Below are positions 11,901 through 26,900 of a DNA stretch of 64,000 nucleotides, one piece after another. The position numbers were made by a program, and so were the translations under genes. Source of the stretch: Mycteria americana (lineage: Eukaryota > Chordata > Aves > Ciconiiformes > Ciconiidae). The first letter of the stretch is position 1, and every line of letters begins with the position of its first letter. The stretch spans positions 28,952,501 to 29,016,500 of the forward strand of contig NC_134368.1 of NCBI RefSeq assembly GCF_035582795.1, read 5' to 3'. The notes beneath the pieces are model-generated. The model ran no database searches. It was not told where the DNA came from and was given only the letters and a program-made list of their open reading frames with translations.

Positions 11901-14900
11901 GTAAGAATGGTGTTTTCGATGAACATATGAAAACATCACAGTATAGAAATCTGCAAAGGACTCTAGAAATACCTGAAATTGTAAACATCTGTTTTCTCCA
12001 CAGGGCCACGTAGATTTCAGCTATGAAGTATCACGGTCGCTGTCTGCCTGTCAAGGTGTCATACTTGTAGTGGATGCAAATGAGGTGGAGTTCTTAATTC
12101 TTGTTTTTTGCTTAGAATGTCAGCAATTTCTTTAAGTAAGCTAGAGAGAAGATTAGGTTTTTTTAATTTTTCTATCAGTGTTTTTGCCCCTGGTCTATCC
12201 ATAAAAGTATTACGATGAAAAAGAAGAGTAATGGGAGTTTTAAAAAAAATCTAGAGACAAATAGTTGTGTGTTGATAGATACTGCAGTTCCATGACATAG
12301 AAATAGAGGCACAGGATTAGTGAAGAATCAGATCCTACTTTGTACAGAGTATGAACTTTGCAAATGGCAGTCTGGAGAACTTTTAGCTTACTAATACCCA
12401 TTTGAGTACCTTCAGTTTCCTGTTGGGAAGCTTGATGATTCATTCAACCAACCACAGTGTTATAACTAATTGCTGTTGTGTTTTTGTTTGTCAGTAATAC
12501 AAACCAATACTGGCAATGTTAAAGCTAAAGGACACTGTAAGCTGAATGTGAATAAACTTATTCTGGAAACTGGAGAAGTTTTATATCTGCTAGATTAATA
12601 GGTTCTTGACTAATCTTTCAGGAGAAGCAGGAGAGTGAGGGAGTATTTGTAAGGTAATACTCTCATAAATTTACAAACAAAGTCTATACTAGGAGGGAAG
12701 TGAAATTAGAGATCTTAGTTGTACTTTTATTTGTACAGTGCTAGGAACATTTTGAAGAATTGGTTAACAGAGTAGAATGAGGATTATGGGAACATGATTT
12801 TAAATAAGGACGCATTCTCACAAAGTATTTTGATAATTTTCTCTGGGGTATATTTATGATTATATTGTACAAGGGTCAAATGAATGCTACTTTTTTGCTG
12901 TCAATGATTATGAACATTTGTTTCTTCCTAGCTTGGTGGGCAAGTGGACTTCTTAAGTAAGCTTCAGTAATAAATATGTTTTCTTAATGTGGTGATGTTT
13001 TTATATTTAATGTGTATATCTATTTTTTACGTCATATTTAAATATGTGATTATTTGGTATTCTGTATTTGCCTTTTAGTCAGAATGGTCACAAACTCAAC
13101 TTTTTCATTATAATTGCTAATGTTTCTTCTGCCAGCCTGAATTCTGGAGGTAATTTTCAAGATTTAGGTCTTGCATACTTTTTTTTTTCCCTTTATTTTT
13201 TTAATAAATTTTTTTTGCTTCTTTTTTATGTTGCCTAAAAAGTTAGGCCCATATATCCACAGTGAATATCCCCATATAAGTAATTTTCCACTTGAACTGT
13301 TGTAAACAAAGGGGAAGACAAGAAGTAGCTTCTCTTTCTTCCTCTTCTCCTCGCACCCCCTTCTGCCCTCTCTGGTCCTCTCTGATTGTCACGTTAGGCT
13401 TTACGATCTCATTCATTAGCATCTCTGTCTCTCTCTGTTTTTCCTTGACTGGTACTTGGATCTGGAAGGTAATCTTCCTTTTTCTTCTAATCAGAGCTGT
13501 TCTTTTGCCATCCTTTTGAAAGAAATGTGAGGTGCAAACCTTATAATTTGTTTTCTTTTTTGAAAATAACTGTAAGGTAAGTTGAAGGTATGTTCCTGCC
13601 CTCTGGAGTAACTACAGTCTTATTACCATGATAAACATCCCTTTTTCTTTGTCTTAGTCCATTTGTGAATAGTTCGTTGTGGACTGAGAATCTGGTTTTT
13701 GAGGTATCCATTATGATCTAGGTTATTCAGAAATAAATAACATATACAAAAATATGTACTTGGTGCATAATGTATACATAATACTGTGTTATCTATAAAT
13801 AATTGCATGTGTGTGGTCGCACATACAGCATTATTAGTTTGTCTACTTATATTCAGATTATGAGAAATTATACTTGGGAATGTTATTTTCTTTCTCAGCA
13901 ATGTGTATAATCAATAACTTATTTTCAGTTCCCCAAATGAAGGAGTGGACAGAACAGCAAAGTAATCTTATATGGTATAGTATGCCTTAAAAAAAAAAAA
14001 CACCAAACAACAAACAAAAAAACCCCAAACAAACCCAAAAACCCAGGAAAATTCCATGTTAAACTTTTTTAATGCTTATTTTCTAGGGTATTCAGGCTCA
14101 GACAGTGGCAAACTTCTACCTTGCTTTTGAAGCACAGCTTGCAATAATTCCTGTCATAAATAAGGTAATAAAGGTTTTAGAGTTTCATATTAAATAGTTG
14201 GGTTGTTTAAATGTATAGAAGATTTATAAGAAATGTATCCTCAAATAGAAGTATATAATGAAAAAAAAAAACCCTAGAATATAATAAGAACTTTGTGGTT
14301 TACTCATAAATACGTAAAGGTTCCTTGACTTGTATATTTGGAAACTACATTGCTGGATCATACGGAAGATGTGATTGCCTGTATATTTAGCAGTGTGTTG
14401 TTTTTCAGATCGACTTGAAGAATGCAGACCCTGAAAGAGTTGAAAAACAAATTGAGAAGCTGTTTGATATCCCTATAGATGAATGTGTAAGGGTAAGATC
14501 TCTTGAAGTTTTAGAACATGGCTGATTGTACATCTGTATCTACTTTGTAGCTAATGAAAGACATAGTAAATCAACAGGGTGTCATCTGTCTGCCTGTCTT
14601 TGTCTGACATACATGAATTTCTTTAAATATTGTCTCCTGGAAAACAAGAGTGGAGAACATACTTCTTAGTTAAAAATTCTAGTATGTCTTGATGAATGGC
14701 ATCAGACAGATTTTAAATTATTTCTCATTGTGGGTCTGTAAATTGTTTTCATTTTTACAGAAACAACAATAGCCCTTCAGGAGAGAAAAAAAATGTTACA
14801 GAATAATTTATAATCAAGTAAGCATTTCATAGTAATAGCATTCTAAAGTATGCTTCAGAGTGCTTTTATGGGTAGTATTTCCTGTGGCCATCAAAACTGT

Positions 14901-17900
14901 CTAAGTAAATGTGACACTGTTTAATAGATAATGAAGGAATGTAAGACACTTGTCTTATAAAATTGTTGTTGGACTTGTTTTAGATTTCTGCTAAACAAGG
15001 AACAAATGTGGAAAAAGTTCTTCAAAAGGTCATTGAGAAGATTCCACCGTAAGTTCTGTATCTAGTTATGAAACCTTGTAAGGTTAATTAGGAAACCATG
15101 AGTTGCGTTTATACAGTATAATGGCTCTAGTTTTGCACTTAATATTTATCTGATTTAAAGTCAATACTTTATAAAGAGATGTGGGAGAAATCTAATGTCT
15201 GAGCTGGTTAAGTCAGTTTCAAGTTGCAAATCAGAAAAAATGACACTTCAGATTTGAGATGCCTTTTAAAAAATGAATGTGTGAATGTCAGCAGAGAAGA
15301 ATTCTTTATTCTTAAGAAGTGAGAAAGGAAAATGAATTCAGTATGAAATGAAAGATGAGAGGTGAGCCACTAAAGGTGATACTTCTATGAATGTTTACAT
15401 AGCTTCCATAAAACTTAGTGTTTGAGGTTCTGTGTGTGCTGTTGCTCCTTTTGAACATTGTATTGTTAAAATGTTAAAGGTAATTGAAATCTGCTGTGTT
15501 TAGGGTTTCATATCCTGAACCCAACTTTTAAAATAGACTTTTGTCTAGGAACTTGACGACAAAGCTGCTGAATTACAGTTCAGTTTCAATCAGCATGTTG
15601 CTTTTCAATCTTTTTTCCTAGTATTAGCTCATAATTGTAGTCCTCATATTAGTTAATAATCATAGTTAAAAGAAACCACAGTGAAATTCCAAGATTAGGT
15701 TTCCATGAAAGATGGCAAAACCAAAATATCTGTGGACTACTTTTTTTTAAAAAAACCTCAGCTATTCAGAATGTAACTGTTGAATTTTTGTTTCCCCCGT
15801 AATATGATACTTTAAGCATCAGTTTCACCTGTTGTGAAATGGGTATGATGAATATGCATTTGGTTTTGTTTTATTTGTACTGCTGTTGCACATGGGAGAA
15901 AAAAATGTAAAGATTTGCTGCATAATAGTGAAACACTGAAATGATGTCTGGTATGTGTTTGTTTACTGAAAATTACTCAGTAGTTTTATCTATTTTAATA
16001 CGGAAGTTTTTGGGGTGGGGGTGCTTGCTCATTTGATAATGAATGAAAAACACACTGCTTAGTATACTGTTTTAAATTTTTTGTGACAGGCCCCACTGTA
16101 ATACTGCTGATCCATTGAAAGCCTTAGTATTTGACTCCACCTTTGACCACTACCGAGGCGTTATAGCTAACATTGCACTCTTTGGTGGGGAGATTCAGAA
16201 AGGGCATAAAATTGTATCTGCACACACAAAGAAAAGATACGAAGTACATGAAGTCGGAATTCTGACTCCAAATGAGCAGCCAACGCATAAACTGTAAGTA
16301 AAAATTTCTTTCAATGGAACAAATCATAAATTGGTATAAGATACAAAATCCTACATTTCCGTTTGATCTTTGCTTTAAGTGGTAAAGGCTGGGAGATGTC
16401 TGGGTTTTTTGTTCTTGTTCTTTGGTGGTGTTTTTTTTTTATGATTCTTATCTGTAATTTAATGCTCAATGTCAGGTTTTTTTCATTTTGGGCATGCTGA
16501 GGCAGAAGCTTTTGGGGACTGCATTTTGGACACTGCTACGGGGAGGAAGCCATTTTATTGTCTATTATACATGGAATATCTGGACAGCTAGTTTTTTTTT
16601 TTAAGACTAGCATTTGATATTCTTATTCAGCTGTCCAATTTATTTCTAGGAACTACCTTGTTTGAGAGTGGAAGGGAATGGGGCTTCATCTTAGTTATTG
16701 CTGCAGCATATTTTGAGGGTGGAAAACTTAAAATCCATGAATGCAACAGCTACCAGAAACTGGCTCCTCATGGCAGCAGTGGGAAGAAAATCAGGTACTT
16801 AGAATTAGTGGAGAAGCTTTATCAGTTTGCATCCAAGTATGTGTTAATGACTTTCTTGGGAGATTCTCAGTGAGACTACATTACTTTGTGTGGTGGGTTG
16901 AACCCAGGCAGCAACTAAGCACCCAGCCAGCCACTTGCTCACTACCCCAACTCCAGCAGGATGGGGGAGAGAATTGGAAGAGCAAAGGTGAGGAGAGACT
17001 TATGGGTTGAGATAAAGACAGTTAAATAAGTGAAGGAAGAAGAAAGGGGGGGGGGGGGCGTGATGCAAAGACAATCAGTTACGCACCACCTCCCACGAGC
17101 AGACCAACCACTAGCAGACAAGCTAGTGTACAAGCAACAGCCACCTTGAAAGGACTACGCTCCTTGTTTTTTATTGCCGAGTATGATGTTCTATGGCATG
17201 GAATATCCCTTTGGTCAGTTTGGGTCTGCTGTCCTGCCTGTGTTACCTCCCAGCCTCTTGCTCTAGCCTATTTGCCGGGGGCAGGGGGAACAAAGTGAGA
17301 AACAGAGAAAGCCTTCATGCTGTGCAAGTACTATTCGGCAATAGCTAAGACACTGGTGTGTTGTCAACACCATTTTATTCACAAATCCAAAGCCCAGCAC
17401 CATACAGGGCCGCTATGAAGAAAGTTAACTCCATCCCAGCCAAAACCAGTACACTGTGTTTTACTCTTTATCTACCATGGGTTCCTCTCTTAAGCAGCAT
17501 TATGTGCTGTTGTAAGGCATTTGTCTTTTGTTGTTTCTGCCCCTTAGTATATGAAACTTGCTGTGGTGGCAGCTGAGAACTGTTCTGGTTCTGTTTCTTA
17601 GATCCTTCAGAAGTTCCTTCTAGCTTCAGCTTTCAAACTGGGAGTAGAACAGAATTCAAAATCCAAAACCATAAATGTACTGTTTAACTGTAACAGAAAT
17701 AGAGCTACTTGAGTCAATAGATAGTTTGTCCCTTGAGATGAAGTTCACAGCTCAGAGGAGAAACAACTTAAATCTGGCTTTTGGACTGTGTATGGGCTTT
17801 TAGGGCGGTGATTTATTTGAATTTCTGACTGGGCTAAGTCAAGTGGGGAAAATAGCAAAAATACTGATAATGCCAAGAAGCATGTCCATATAATGCCAAT

Positions 17901-20900
17901 TTTATTTAGATATGCTGGACAGGTGGGCTACCTGGTTGCTGGAATGAAAGAAGTAACAGAAGCCCAAATAGGAGACACACTGTTTTCATATAAACAGCCA
18001 GTGGAGCCTTTGCCTGGCTTTAAGTCAGCGAAGCCAATGGTTTTTGCAGGTGAGGAGTAAACTGTTATAAAGTGGAATTACTTCTTCCAGTAACAAGAGT
18101 AAGAGAGCTATTAGAGCTTCTAAAATAATATATGTGTATATTAAGAGTTGTGAGGATTAGAATTTTAGCAAAGTTAAGCTGCAGAGGCACAGCATTTATA
18201 AAGCTTTGTGTAATTTTCCCTGTGACTCAACAGATAAGATTCATAATAGTTGCAGACTGGTTTTAGATGAGTAGAAGACTAATGTGTTTTTAGCCACAAT
18301 TAATTGCTTCTAATGCCAGTAAATTCTTGATAGCTAGAAAAGAAGGGTTGAGACTTTAAAAAATGAAGTCCACTTATTGGAATTCTTCATCTTGATAACC
18401 AGGTTTCCATAATTATTGTGAAATCTTTTTTCTTTTAAAAATTAGCAACTGTTTAATTGTTGTTAAATATGGTAAACTACCAAAGCTAATATTCAGAATG
18501 ATTCTGTAAAATATTTGAATTTTTAAGCTTGAATAGTTCTGTTGAGCTGTTGCCACCAGCTTCAGTAACTACTACAAATGCTATGGAAGATGGCTTTAGA
18601 AAGAAATAAATTCTGTAAATCACTCTCTAGACTTGTTGTGATGGAATGTGTAAAACTCACTTGAACTGTCTCATGGAGATTATGCTGTCTGTCAGTGAAT
18701 GTAGAAAAGTGTAATCCTGTAAATTTTTTTTGTGTGCATGTGTGTTGCTTCTTGGTGTAGAGTAATCTACATTTTCTGAACAAGTGGTACAGTAGAACCG
18801 ATTTCAGGCAGTAATTATAGAGACAGATGCTTTTTATTGATTTCAAAAAATTATAGAAACATTCACAACTTCGATATGGCAATTTTTTTTTTTTTTTTTG
18901 CTGTTCACACTTACCTTTAACGGAACATCTCAGTGAAGTTCGTCTGCTTATTCATCTATACTTAAGCTATATGTTTACACTGCAGCCCTGCAAAACAGTG
19001 GTTATACTCAATTGTGCATCTTCCACAACTGTGAAGGACTAGATGAATGCAGTATCCCTACCATTATAGTTTGAATGTTAATTCCTGTTTTTTTGAGATA
19101 ATCTAAAACTTTATTACATTTTAAATAATTTTTGGGGAAAAAAAATTCCTTGTATTGTTTTTCACATTTTAAAAAAGTTGGAACAGAAAGTAAGCTATTT
19201 CCGATTCCATTACTGTGTTCACTGTAAAAGGCATGTTTGAAAGCTAAGTATACACTAGATAAAGCTCTCTGTCGCATCACTTCTATCTAATATGTTTTGA
19301 CAGGAATGTATCCTGTAGATCAAACAGAATATAATAATCTCAAAAGTGCTTTGGAAAGGCTGACATTGAATGACTCCAGTGTAACTGTTCATCGTGACAG
19401 TAGCCTTGCCTTAGGAGCTGGGTGGAGGTAAGGCTTTTATAGCGCTTTCATTTTTAGAACTGTTCGTAAATTGAGAATGCAGGTTTAAGTCAACTGAAGG
19501 TTGAACTAAAATGAATTCAAGATCAGGAGCTTTAATTCAAATTAGTGGTAGGTAAAGATCAAAAGCATTTGATTTTCTTACGTTCTGTATTTGCGCAGAG
19601 TATGCAATTTGTTGTGATTGATAGTTTTTGTTCTGAACGACTCGTACTATTCAACTGTAGTATCATTTGGTCTTTCAGAGATTGTTTGCTGTGCCTGATA
19701 TTGCCAGACTAGCAGTGTGAACGTGCTGGAGGGAAAAAAAAGCCCACTGTGAAATTCCAGGGGATATACAAATGCTTTTACCAACAGGATATTTTTTTTT
19801 CCAGGTTGGGTTTCCTTGGTCTTTTACATATGGAAGTTTTTAATCAACGTTTGGAGCAAGAGTATAACATGTCTGTTATTTTAACTGCACCTACGGTTCC
19901 TTATAAAGCTATTCTTTCCTCAGCAAAGTTGATAAAGGTATGATAATTTATTACAGCTTTATGTAAATACCAGCGTAAAAGCTTCCCATAATAAAAATCT
20001 ACACTTTTTTTTTAATGTAGACTAGTACTTTTATTTTATGGTAAACATCAGAAGCACCAGTATATAACTTAAAACTTTTTTTAGTGGATTTTTTTTTTGA
20101 GAATGTTAGCTTTCCTTCTGCCTTCAACTTCAAGCATTCTCTTTTTATGTCTTACACCTGTCCTTGAAAATGGGAATAAAGGACACGTTTCTTGTTGTAT
20201 TCTTTTAAGTGCATACTGACTGGACTGAGTTTAAAGCAGGTGAAATCATCTCCCAGGCTTTATCAGTCAGAAAACGTAAACATTTTTAGGAATAGCTTGT
20301 AATGCTACTGTAGACTGTCAGGGGCTGGTGAAAACAAGTGAGTTTTTGATCGTGGTGAAACAGGCATGTGCAAACTTTGTTGAACTGGCACAAAGAAAAT
20401 TACTGTGAGTTTAGAGAGAGAGTTGGAGTTATGAGCACCTGCTGACAGAGGAGGCTGCAAATAGATTGGCTCCTTGTTATCCAACATGTACCTCTAAACA
20501 GTACAGAAAATCTGTAAATTCCAGACAGCTCATATAAGAAAGGTTGTTGTACTTGCAAAGTGTAAGGCATAGACCGTTTTTTTCTCCAGTTATTTTGGCT
20601 TCTTGCTTAGGCAGTGTAGCAGCTATGAATGAAATGGTTGACACCTCTGGTGCATAAGTGATTCTGCATTGCTGATGTGGAACACCGTTTTCAAATAGTG
20701 CTGGAAGTTGGGTCATTGTTCAAGAACACTGCCTTGTCAGTGGAAAGTGATATAATCACTTGCTTTGGTACGTGGGGGTTGTATATATATGATAAGAAAC
20801 ACGACCTTCCTTTTATCCTTCCTTCAGAAGGGTAACTCTAGTCCCTATCAGGCTGTTGGAGTAGAAAAAAACAGGTCATGAAAGCACTTGCACAGGAATC

Positions 20901-23900
20901 AAAAACTTGATTTCTAAGCCCGCTTCAGCCTGTAAGGGAGCCTTAACTCAAAGTTCTACTTAGAGGAGAATGTCCCCATCACCAAGCTCCAGAATACTTG
21001 GAGCAGGTCTTTTGTTGAAGGTTTGTCTTATATTTTACAGGATCAGGATGAACTAAGAAGGAGGATCCTTGCTCTACAGGCAAGAGAGAGAAACAGAAAG
21101 ATGGACAGAAAGGCTTTTATATTTCTGTGGATAACTCTGGGTTGTAGTCCTAGTTCCAAGCACTTCTTCTGTTTAAAATTCATTCGATAAAATTCTTAAA
21201 AAAAACCGTTTTTGTAATGAAAAGTAACTCCTGTAATCTTTCTGTATGATAATATTTAAAGATATGCTGATCAGGGACTCCTATATGTGATGTAGAAGTC
21301 TCTTTCAAAATTGTGCTTGGTATGAATTTGGGTTGCATAATTCACAAGTGTTTCCAAGCAATTGAAACATTTTTTAGCATTTTTTTCAATGCTATATTTG
21401 TCTCCTTTCCTATTCAGTCTACTTACTGTAATTTTACAAATATCTGTTTTGTTTGTTTTCAGGAGTATGGTAAAGCAGAGATTACCATTATCAACCCTGC
21501 TCAGTTTCCTGATAAACTTTCAGTATCTGAATATTTGGAGCCAACTGTTCTTGGTACTATTGTAACACCTCATGAATATATTGGGAAAATAATTGCTTTG
21601 TGTCAGGTTGGTATGTAGTTTTAGTTTTGTCATTTGCATTTGAAGCTCTTCATATCATACTTAAGGTGAAGATACTAGATAGTAAGATACTAGATAGTAT
21701 TGAAGAGTATCTTTGACAATAATTATTAAATATTTTTGAAAATATTTTCAACATTTTATGTGTAAAATTACTTCTGAACTACAAAATCCTTATGCTGACA
21801 CTTAGTGATGAAGCTCAGTGACAATAAGTACCTGGTCAAGCATCCTGTACTAGACAAATTCATAGGTAGTTCTGTTTTCCTGAAAGAATGGAATCTCCAG
21901 CAGGGGAGTAAGATCTATTGTTTTTTTAAACATATATTCATGGAAATACCACTTCTGTTAACCCGTAATGAGGCTTCATATGTTTTCAGAACTTCACTGA
22001 AGTACATTTATGATAGTGATGGCCAAACACATTTCCCCAAGTGTATTTGAAATAGTTTTAACTAAAAATGTTTTAACTGCCATGCATAGTCTTTATATAA
22101 TTTCTTCACAATATTTTCTTAGCTTTTAGCATTTCAAATTACATAATACAAAAGAGTACGGTACTTGTATGTCAGTACAATGAAGTATAAGATCTATTAA
22201 AAAGAATTCCTAAAATAACTTTAAGAACACCCTTCTGGCAGAAAAGAAGATGAGCCTGCAAGTCCGACTGTGTAATACTCCATTGTATGTGAAAATCTAA
22301 TTTCAGTGAGATTTTACGGCCAAATAATTATACATTTAAAGGCAGCAATATGCAGAAGCTGTTAAGGATTTCAGAAATTCAGCTTTTAGAGAGGACAGAC
22401 TTGAATCACTTGTCCGGCTAAGTTACAACCACTTCATTTATTAGTGCTGCAATTTGTTCTGGGACTTAAGCAAACTATCAATAAGAAAGTTACTTTGGGG
22501 CTTGAAGTGCAGGAGACTGGATGGCTGTTTATTTTAATTTGCTTTGTAGAAAACTTATTTGTAGAAAACTTCTGTCAAGGGGAACTGAAACAATTTTTAT
22601 TTGTCTAGGATTGTAGGGCAGTCCAGAAGGATATGTTGTACATTGATGAACACAGGGTTATGCTAAAATACCTCTTCCCACTGAATGAAATTGTGGTGGA
22701 TTTTTATGATGCTCTTAAGTCCCTGTCTTCTGGTTATGCAAGGTAACTACCTCCTCTGTTCCCCCTCCCCCTCTCCCCACCCTCGTCACTAAGGGGTGAA
22801 TGAAAAAAGATCTGAGAAGACATGGAAGGGCACAAGTGAAGAATATTTTATGATGGTGCTGCAAATTGAGTCGTACTTCACCTTTAATGAATTAGATTCA
22901 CTGTGAAAATGGATGGAAATAAATCTGAAAAACACCAAAAGTGCATCACTACCTAATAATCATTTTCTTTGGTGATGCATGTATTTTTCAAGTGTGACCT
23001 ATAGAGTGGCACTGGCTCATCTAGATGAGTAAGATCTAGATGGTTCTTACTTGCCTGAAGTGACAATGGGCATTTTCTATCGAGGGAATCACTGAAAATG
23101 GACTTCCTACTGTATTGTCTCTTGGTGGAAAAGGGAAAATAACCAAACAATGAGTCTTTAAAGCTAGCAAAAACAATCAACAAACTATATTTAAAACAAA
23201 CAACACTTACTTTACTTACATGCTTTATTATGGGAATAAAGTAAATCATCTGTATTTTGAGACAAAATGTTCTGCTGTGGGTGGATTCTGTAAATTCAGA
23301 GGCTAGAATAGTGCTCAGCTGTTTGTGAAGAGCCTTTGTGAGTTCAGTGGAAGGGAAAATGTTGCATGGCAGATTGGCTTATGCCACAGGAAACGCAATA
23401 GCTCTTACACACCTGGTATGTAGACATGATGTTAGTAAGATACATTGGACAGGAACTGGTACACTTAGTTACATTATTCATTTTATAAGCATAAAAATGA
23501 ATTTTATTGAAGGACTGAATTTGGTTTGAGTTTGTGTTTTCTTAAATATGCCTTATAAAGGTAAGATGTGTTTTAGGCCCAGGTTTGTGTATATTTGAAG
23601 TAGAAGCATAAGCAAAAGTGGGGAGGCAAGAAGGACGGGTAGAAGAAAGAGGGGCATGGAGATTTTGAATTTTCTCTGAGGATCTAGCTCTCCAACTAGA
23701 TAAAAAACAATCTGTTTATCAAGAAGCTATCTCATTAGCAGAATTATGCTGGGTTTCCTTTGATTCAGGTGTGATTGCAAACAATGTTGCATTGTCTTAT
23801 TTTTCGGTTTTTATTTCCTAATCGACTCTCTAATGTTGCTTGTGCATTTAATGCTCTCAATAATCATACTTCTGTTATATGAATCTGTTCACACGACTGT

Positions 23901-26900
23901 GGTTTATCTAAGCCAATTCAGATAGCAGTACTTTCAAATACTCTCAAAGGATTTTTTTCCCCTCTGTGATGGATGCATTCAGCCCCCTCTGTTCTGATAT
24001 TTCAGATCTGACCAGATTAGTGGTCTCTGCATCTCCTCCGTTTTAAGAATTTTTTGCAAAACCGACACACAGACAGCAACGCCCATACCTACCAAAGGAG
24101 AAATATGGTTTGGAAATGAAGAGGAAAACCTTGTTGTCAGAGAGAATGATAATAGGGGTCATATAAAAAGTCTGTCAAATGAGAGGATGAAAAGAAAACA
24201 ATACAGTGTTAGTGTTTGATTTGTGTGACATCAAGGATGTTTACTGTTCAAAAGCTGTGTTGAAGGCTTCTGTTGCCTGGAGCTTTAAGGAGCTTTCAGC
24301 GGATAGAAAAGAAGTGTTTGAATAAACTCTTTAAGAGATTGCAGTAAGAATATAGATTTTTGATTGATTTACCTTGCTCAGTAGCTGGAAGACAGGATGA
24401 TGTCTTCTGCTGCCTTGGAGATGAGATTTATCTGCAGTAAATTTCTAGACCAGCCTTGCATAAGGGAGACGTACTGAGAGACTATTAAAAACTGTGCTCC
24501 TATTTTAATAAAAAGTTCAAGTGTTCTATTAAGAAGTGTGTCTAAAACTTAAAATTATTAAACAAAGAATGCAGAATATAATTTTTACAAAATCATCACT
24601 AACTTTTATAAACTGCTTTCGTTTAGTTTTGATTATGAAGATGCAGGATACCAGGCAGCAGACCTTATCAAAATGGATATTCTTCTAAATGGAAATCCAG
24701 TTGAAGAACTGGCAACAGTCATACACAAGTAGGTTGACTGAATTCTCTATTCCAAAGAAATAAGACTTCCTATTAATATACAATGAAAACATATTTGTCA
24801 TATATTAGTAATACATATATATGTATGAAAACAGCATTGAGGATTTCATCACATCACCACTTTTGGAGATGATCTGAAAAAGAGGCATTTAAATGCTAGA
24901 TATAATATTTTTGTGGTAATGTAGGGCAGGGAGGAGAAGGAAATGCAAAATGCCAATCTTTCAAGCAGCTGGAAAAATTTAAATACAGACCAGTCTAGGA
25001 GATGCCATATGAATAATTTATGGCACTTATTATCTATTACTGAAAAAAAATTTATTTTATGCTCCCAATAATTCCTGTTCTATAGAAGTTTGTTGATACC
25101 TTGTCTCCAGCCAGAGTACCAGGAGAATGTAAATATTTACTGGATGTAATTACCTCAGAAAATTTTTGCTGAAATGATTCAGTTCCTATAAGTTTCTCAG
25201 GACTTACTGGTTTGCTGGTAAGAATAATGCCTTCCTGTTTCCAGCCTCTCCCCTTGCTTTCTTCTCAGAAAGTCTTTATAAGGCTCCCTTCTGTAACTTC
25301 AGCATTCCTTTCCAGTAATTCTGAGAGCAACTTCTTTTCTTTTTTTTTTTTTCTTCTTAAAATACTAACTTGTAGTTGCTAAAAAAATTTATATTTTTTA
25401 TATTTTTTATATAACTGCAATCCTGAAATCCTTGTAATTCCTTAACTTCAGAAGGTCAACATAGGAAAATGAAACCCTTATTTTGTTCAGAAAGATCATG
25501 GTGCTGCGGTGGAATAACTCTCACGTATACGTTTGCTACTTAATGTGTTTTTCATAAATAAGCAGTGTTTAGCAGTCTACCTGTTTCTCTTTACTTTGAA
25601 AAGATGCAAAATGGAGTGGCCAACCTTGCAAAAGTTAGTTAGTTATTGCTTTAACATGTGTTTCTTGGTCAATTTAGCTTGCACCCCTGAACTGTTTCGC
25701 TTACTAAAACTAATGATAGCCTTACTTTTAGCTTTTAGATTACAAATACATTTTTTTAACTTGTAGATAGCGTTCATTCTGCTCCTGCTTCAATTATTCT
25801 CAGAGTCCTCTCACTGTAAATAGAGTGCATCTGTCTATATAAAAAGAATTATGCTGAATTGCATTTATAAAGAATTGCTGAGATTACTGTAAGCTCAGTA
25901 TTAAGCTAGCCATTATTATTTGTCCGAATTATACAAATAAATATCTGTATCTTCTAAAACTGTAATGCTTAATGAACATTATTTAAGTACTTCATGCTTA
26001 AACTGTTTGCTTTATACAGGTAGGAGGGAGTCACATTATTGCTACGTGAAAACATGTAAAACTGTTTTCAGCTGTATGTTGCTAAAAATGTTTGCTAAAT
26101 ATGGATGTTTTTAGAGAGAAGAAACCCATTTGTTTTCAGTGGCTTATGAAAGTATCTGTTTAGTAGATTCTTTAGACCTTTTGACATTTTCTCTTTCCAA
26201 AATATGAAGCATACGCAGATGCTGAATATAGTTGGATAATTTTTATTAGCAGATGAGTAGTACATTAATATGTTTTTGGTTTGGTTTTTTTTGTCTTGTT
26301 ATGTTTTAAAATGTTTTAAAAAGATGTTTTAAAAATATTTCTGTAATATGTAGATCTTTTGACCTTCTGGCCCTACAATCAATGAAAATCCTCCTTGACC
26401 TTCTAGTTTAAAATTGCATTTGGAGTTGTGACAGTATTCAGAATGGCTTCAGTGTGATAAATAATCAGGGTGTTTATAACAAATATTTTAAATTTATTTG
26501 AAGACCTTCTGTTAATACAATCTTACCACCTGTTTGTATGAAACAGCTGACATACAGAGAGCACTTATTAGATGTAAAATTAAGATCTGATCAGCTTCTT
26601 TTGAGGTAAAAGGAGGAAAACCTTTACTGAAATCCTTTTATCAAACAGTTTGGTCTATGGATATATTTTTGGGGTTGTATTACTCTTTCTGAAAACACTG
26701 GTGACTTTTTCTTTTCCAGTGATAAAGCATATGCTACTGGTAAATTCCTGTGTGAACGTTTAAAAGATGCTATACCTAGACAGTTGTTTGAAATAGCCAT
26801 CCAGGCTGCTATTGGCAAGAAAATAATTGCAAGAGAAACGTAAGTGAAGCCCTTCTGTTTCCCTCCCCTCCCCCCCTCCCTTCTTATTTTAAGCTACTTA

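Noticed and set aside
16658-17010. Open frames in GUF1 intron 8
   Set aside because: They do not fit the GUF1 protein and partly run into the solo LTR. Exons 8 and 9 join perfectly without them.
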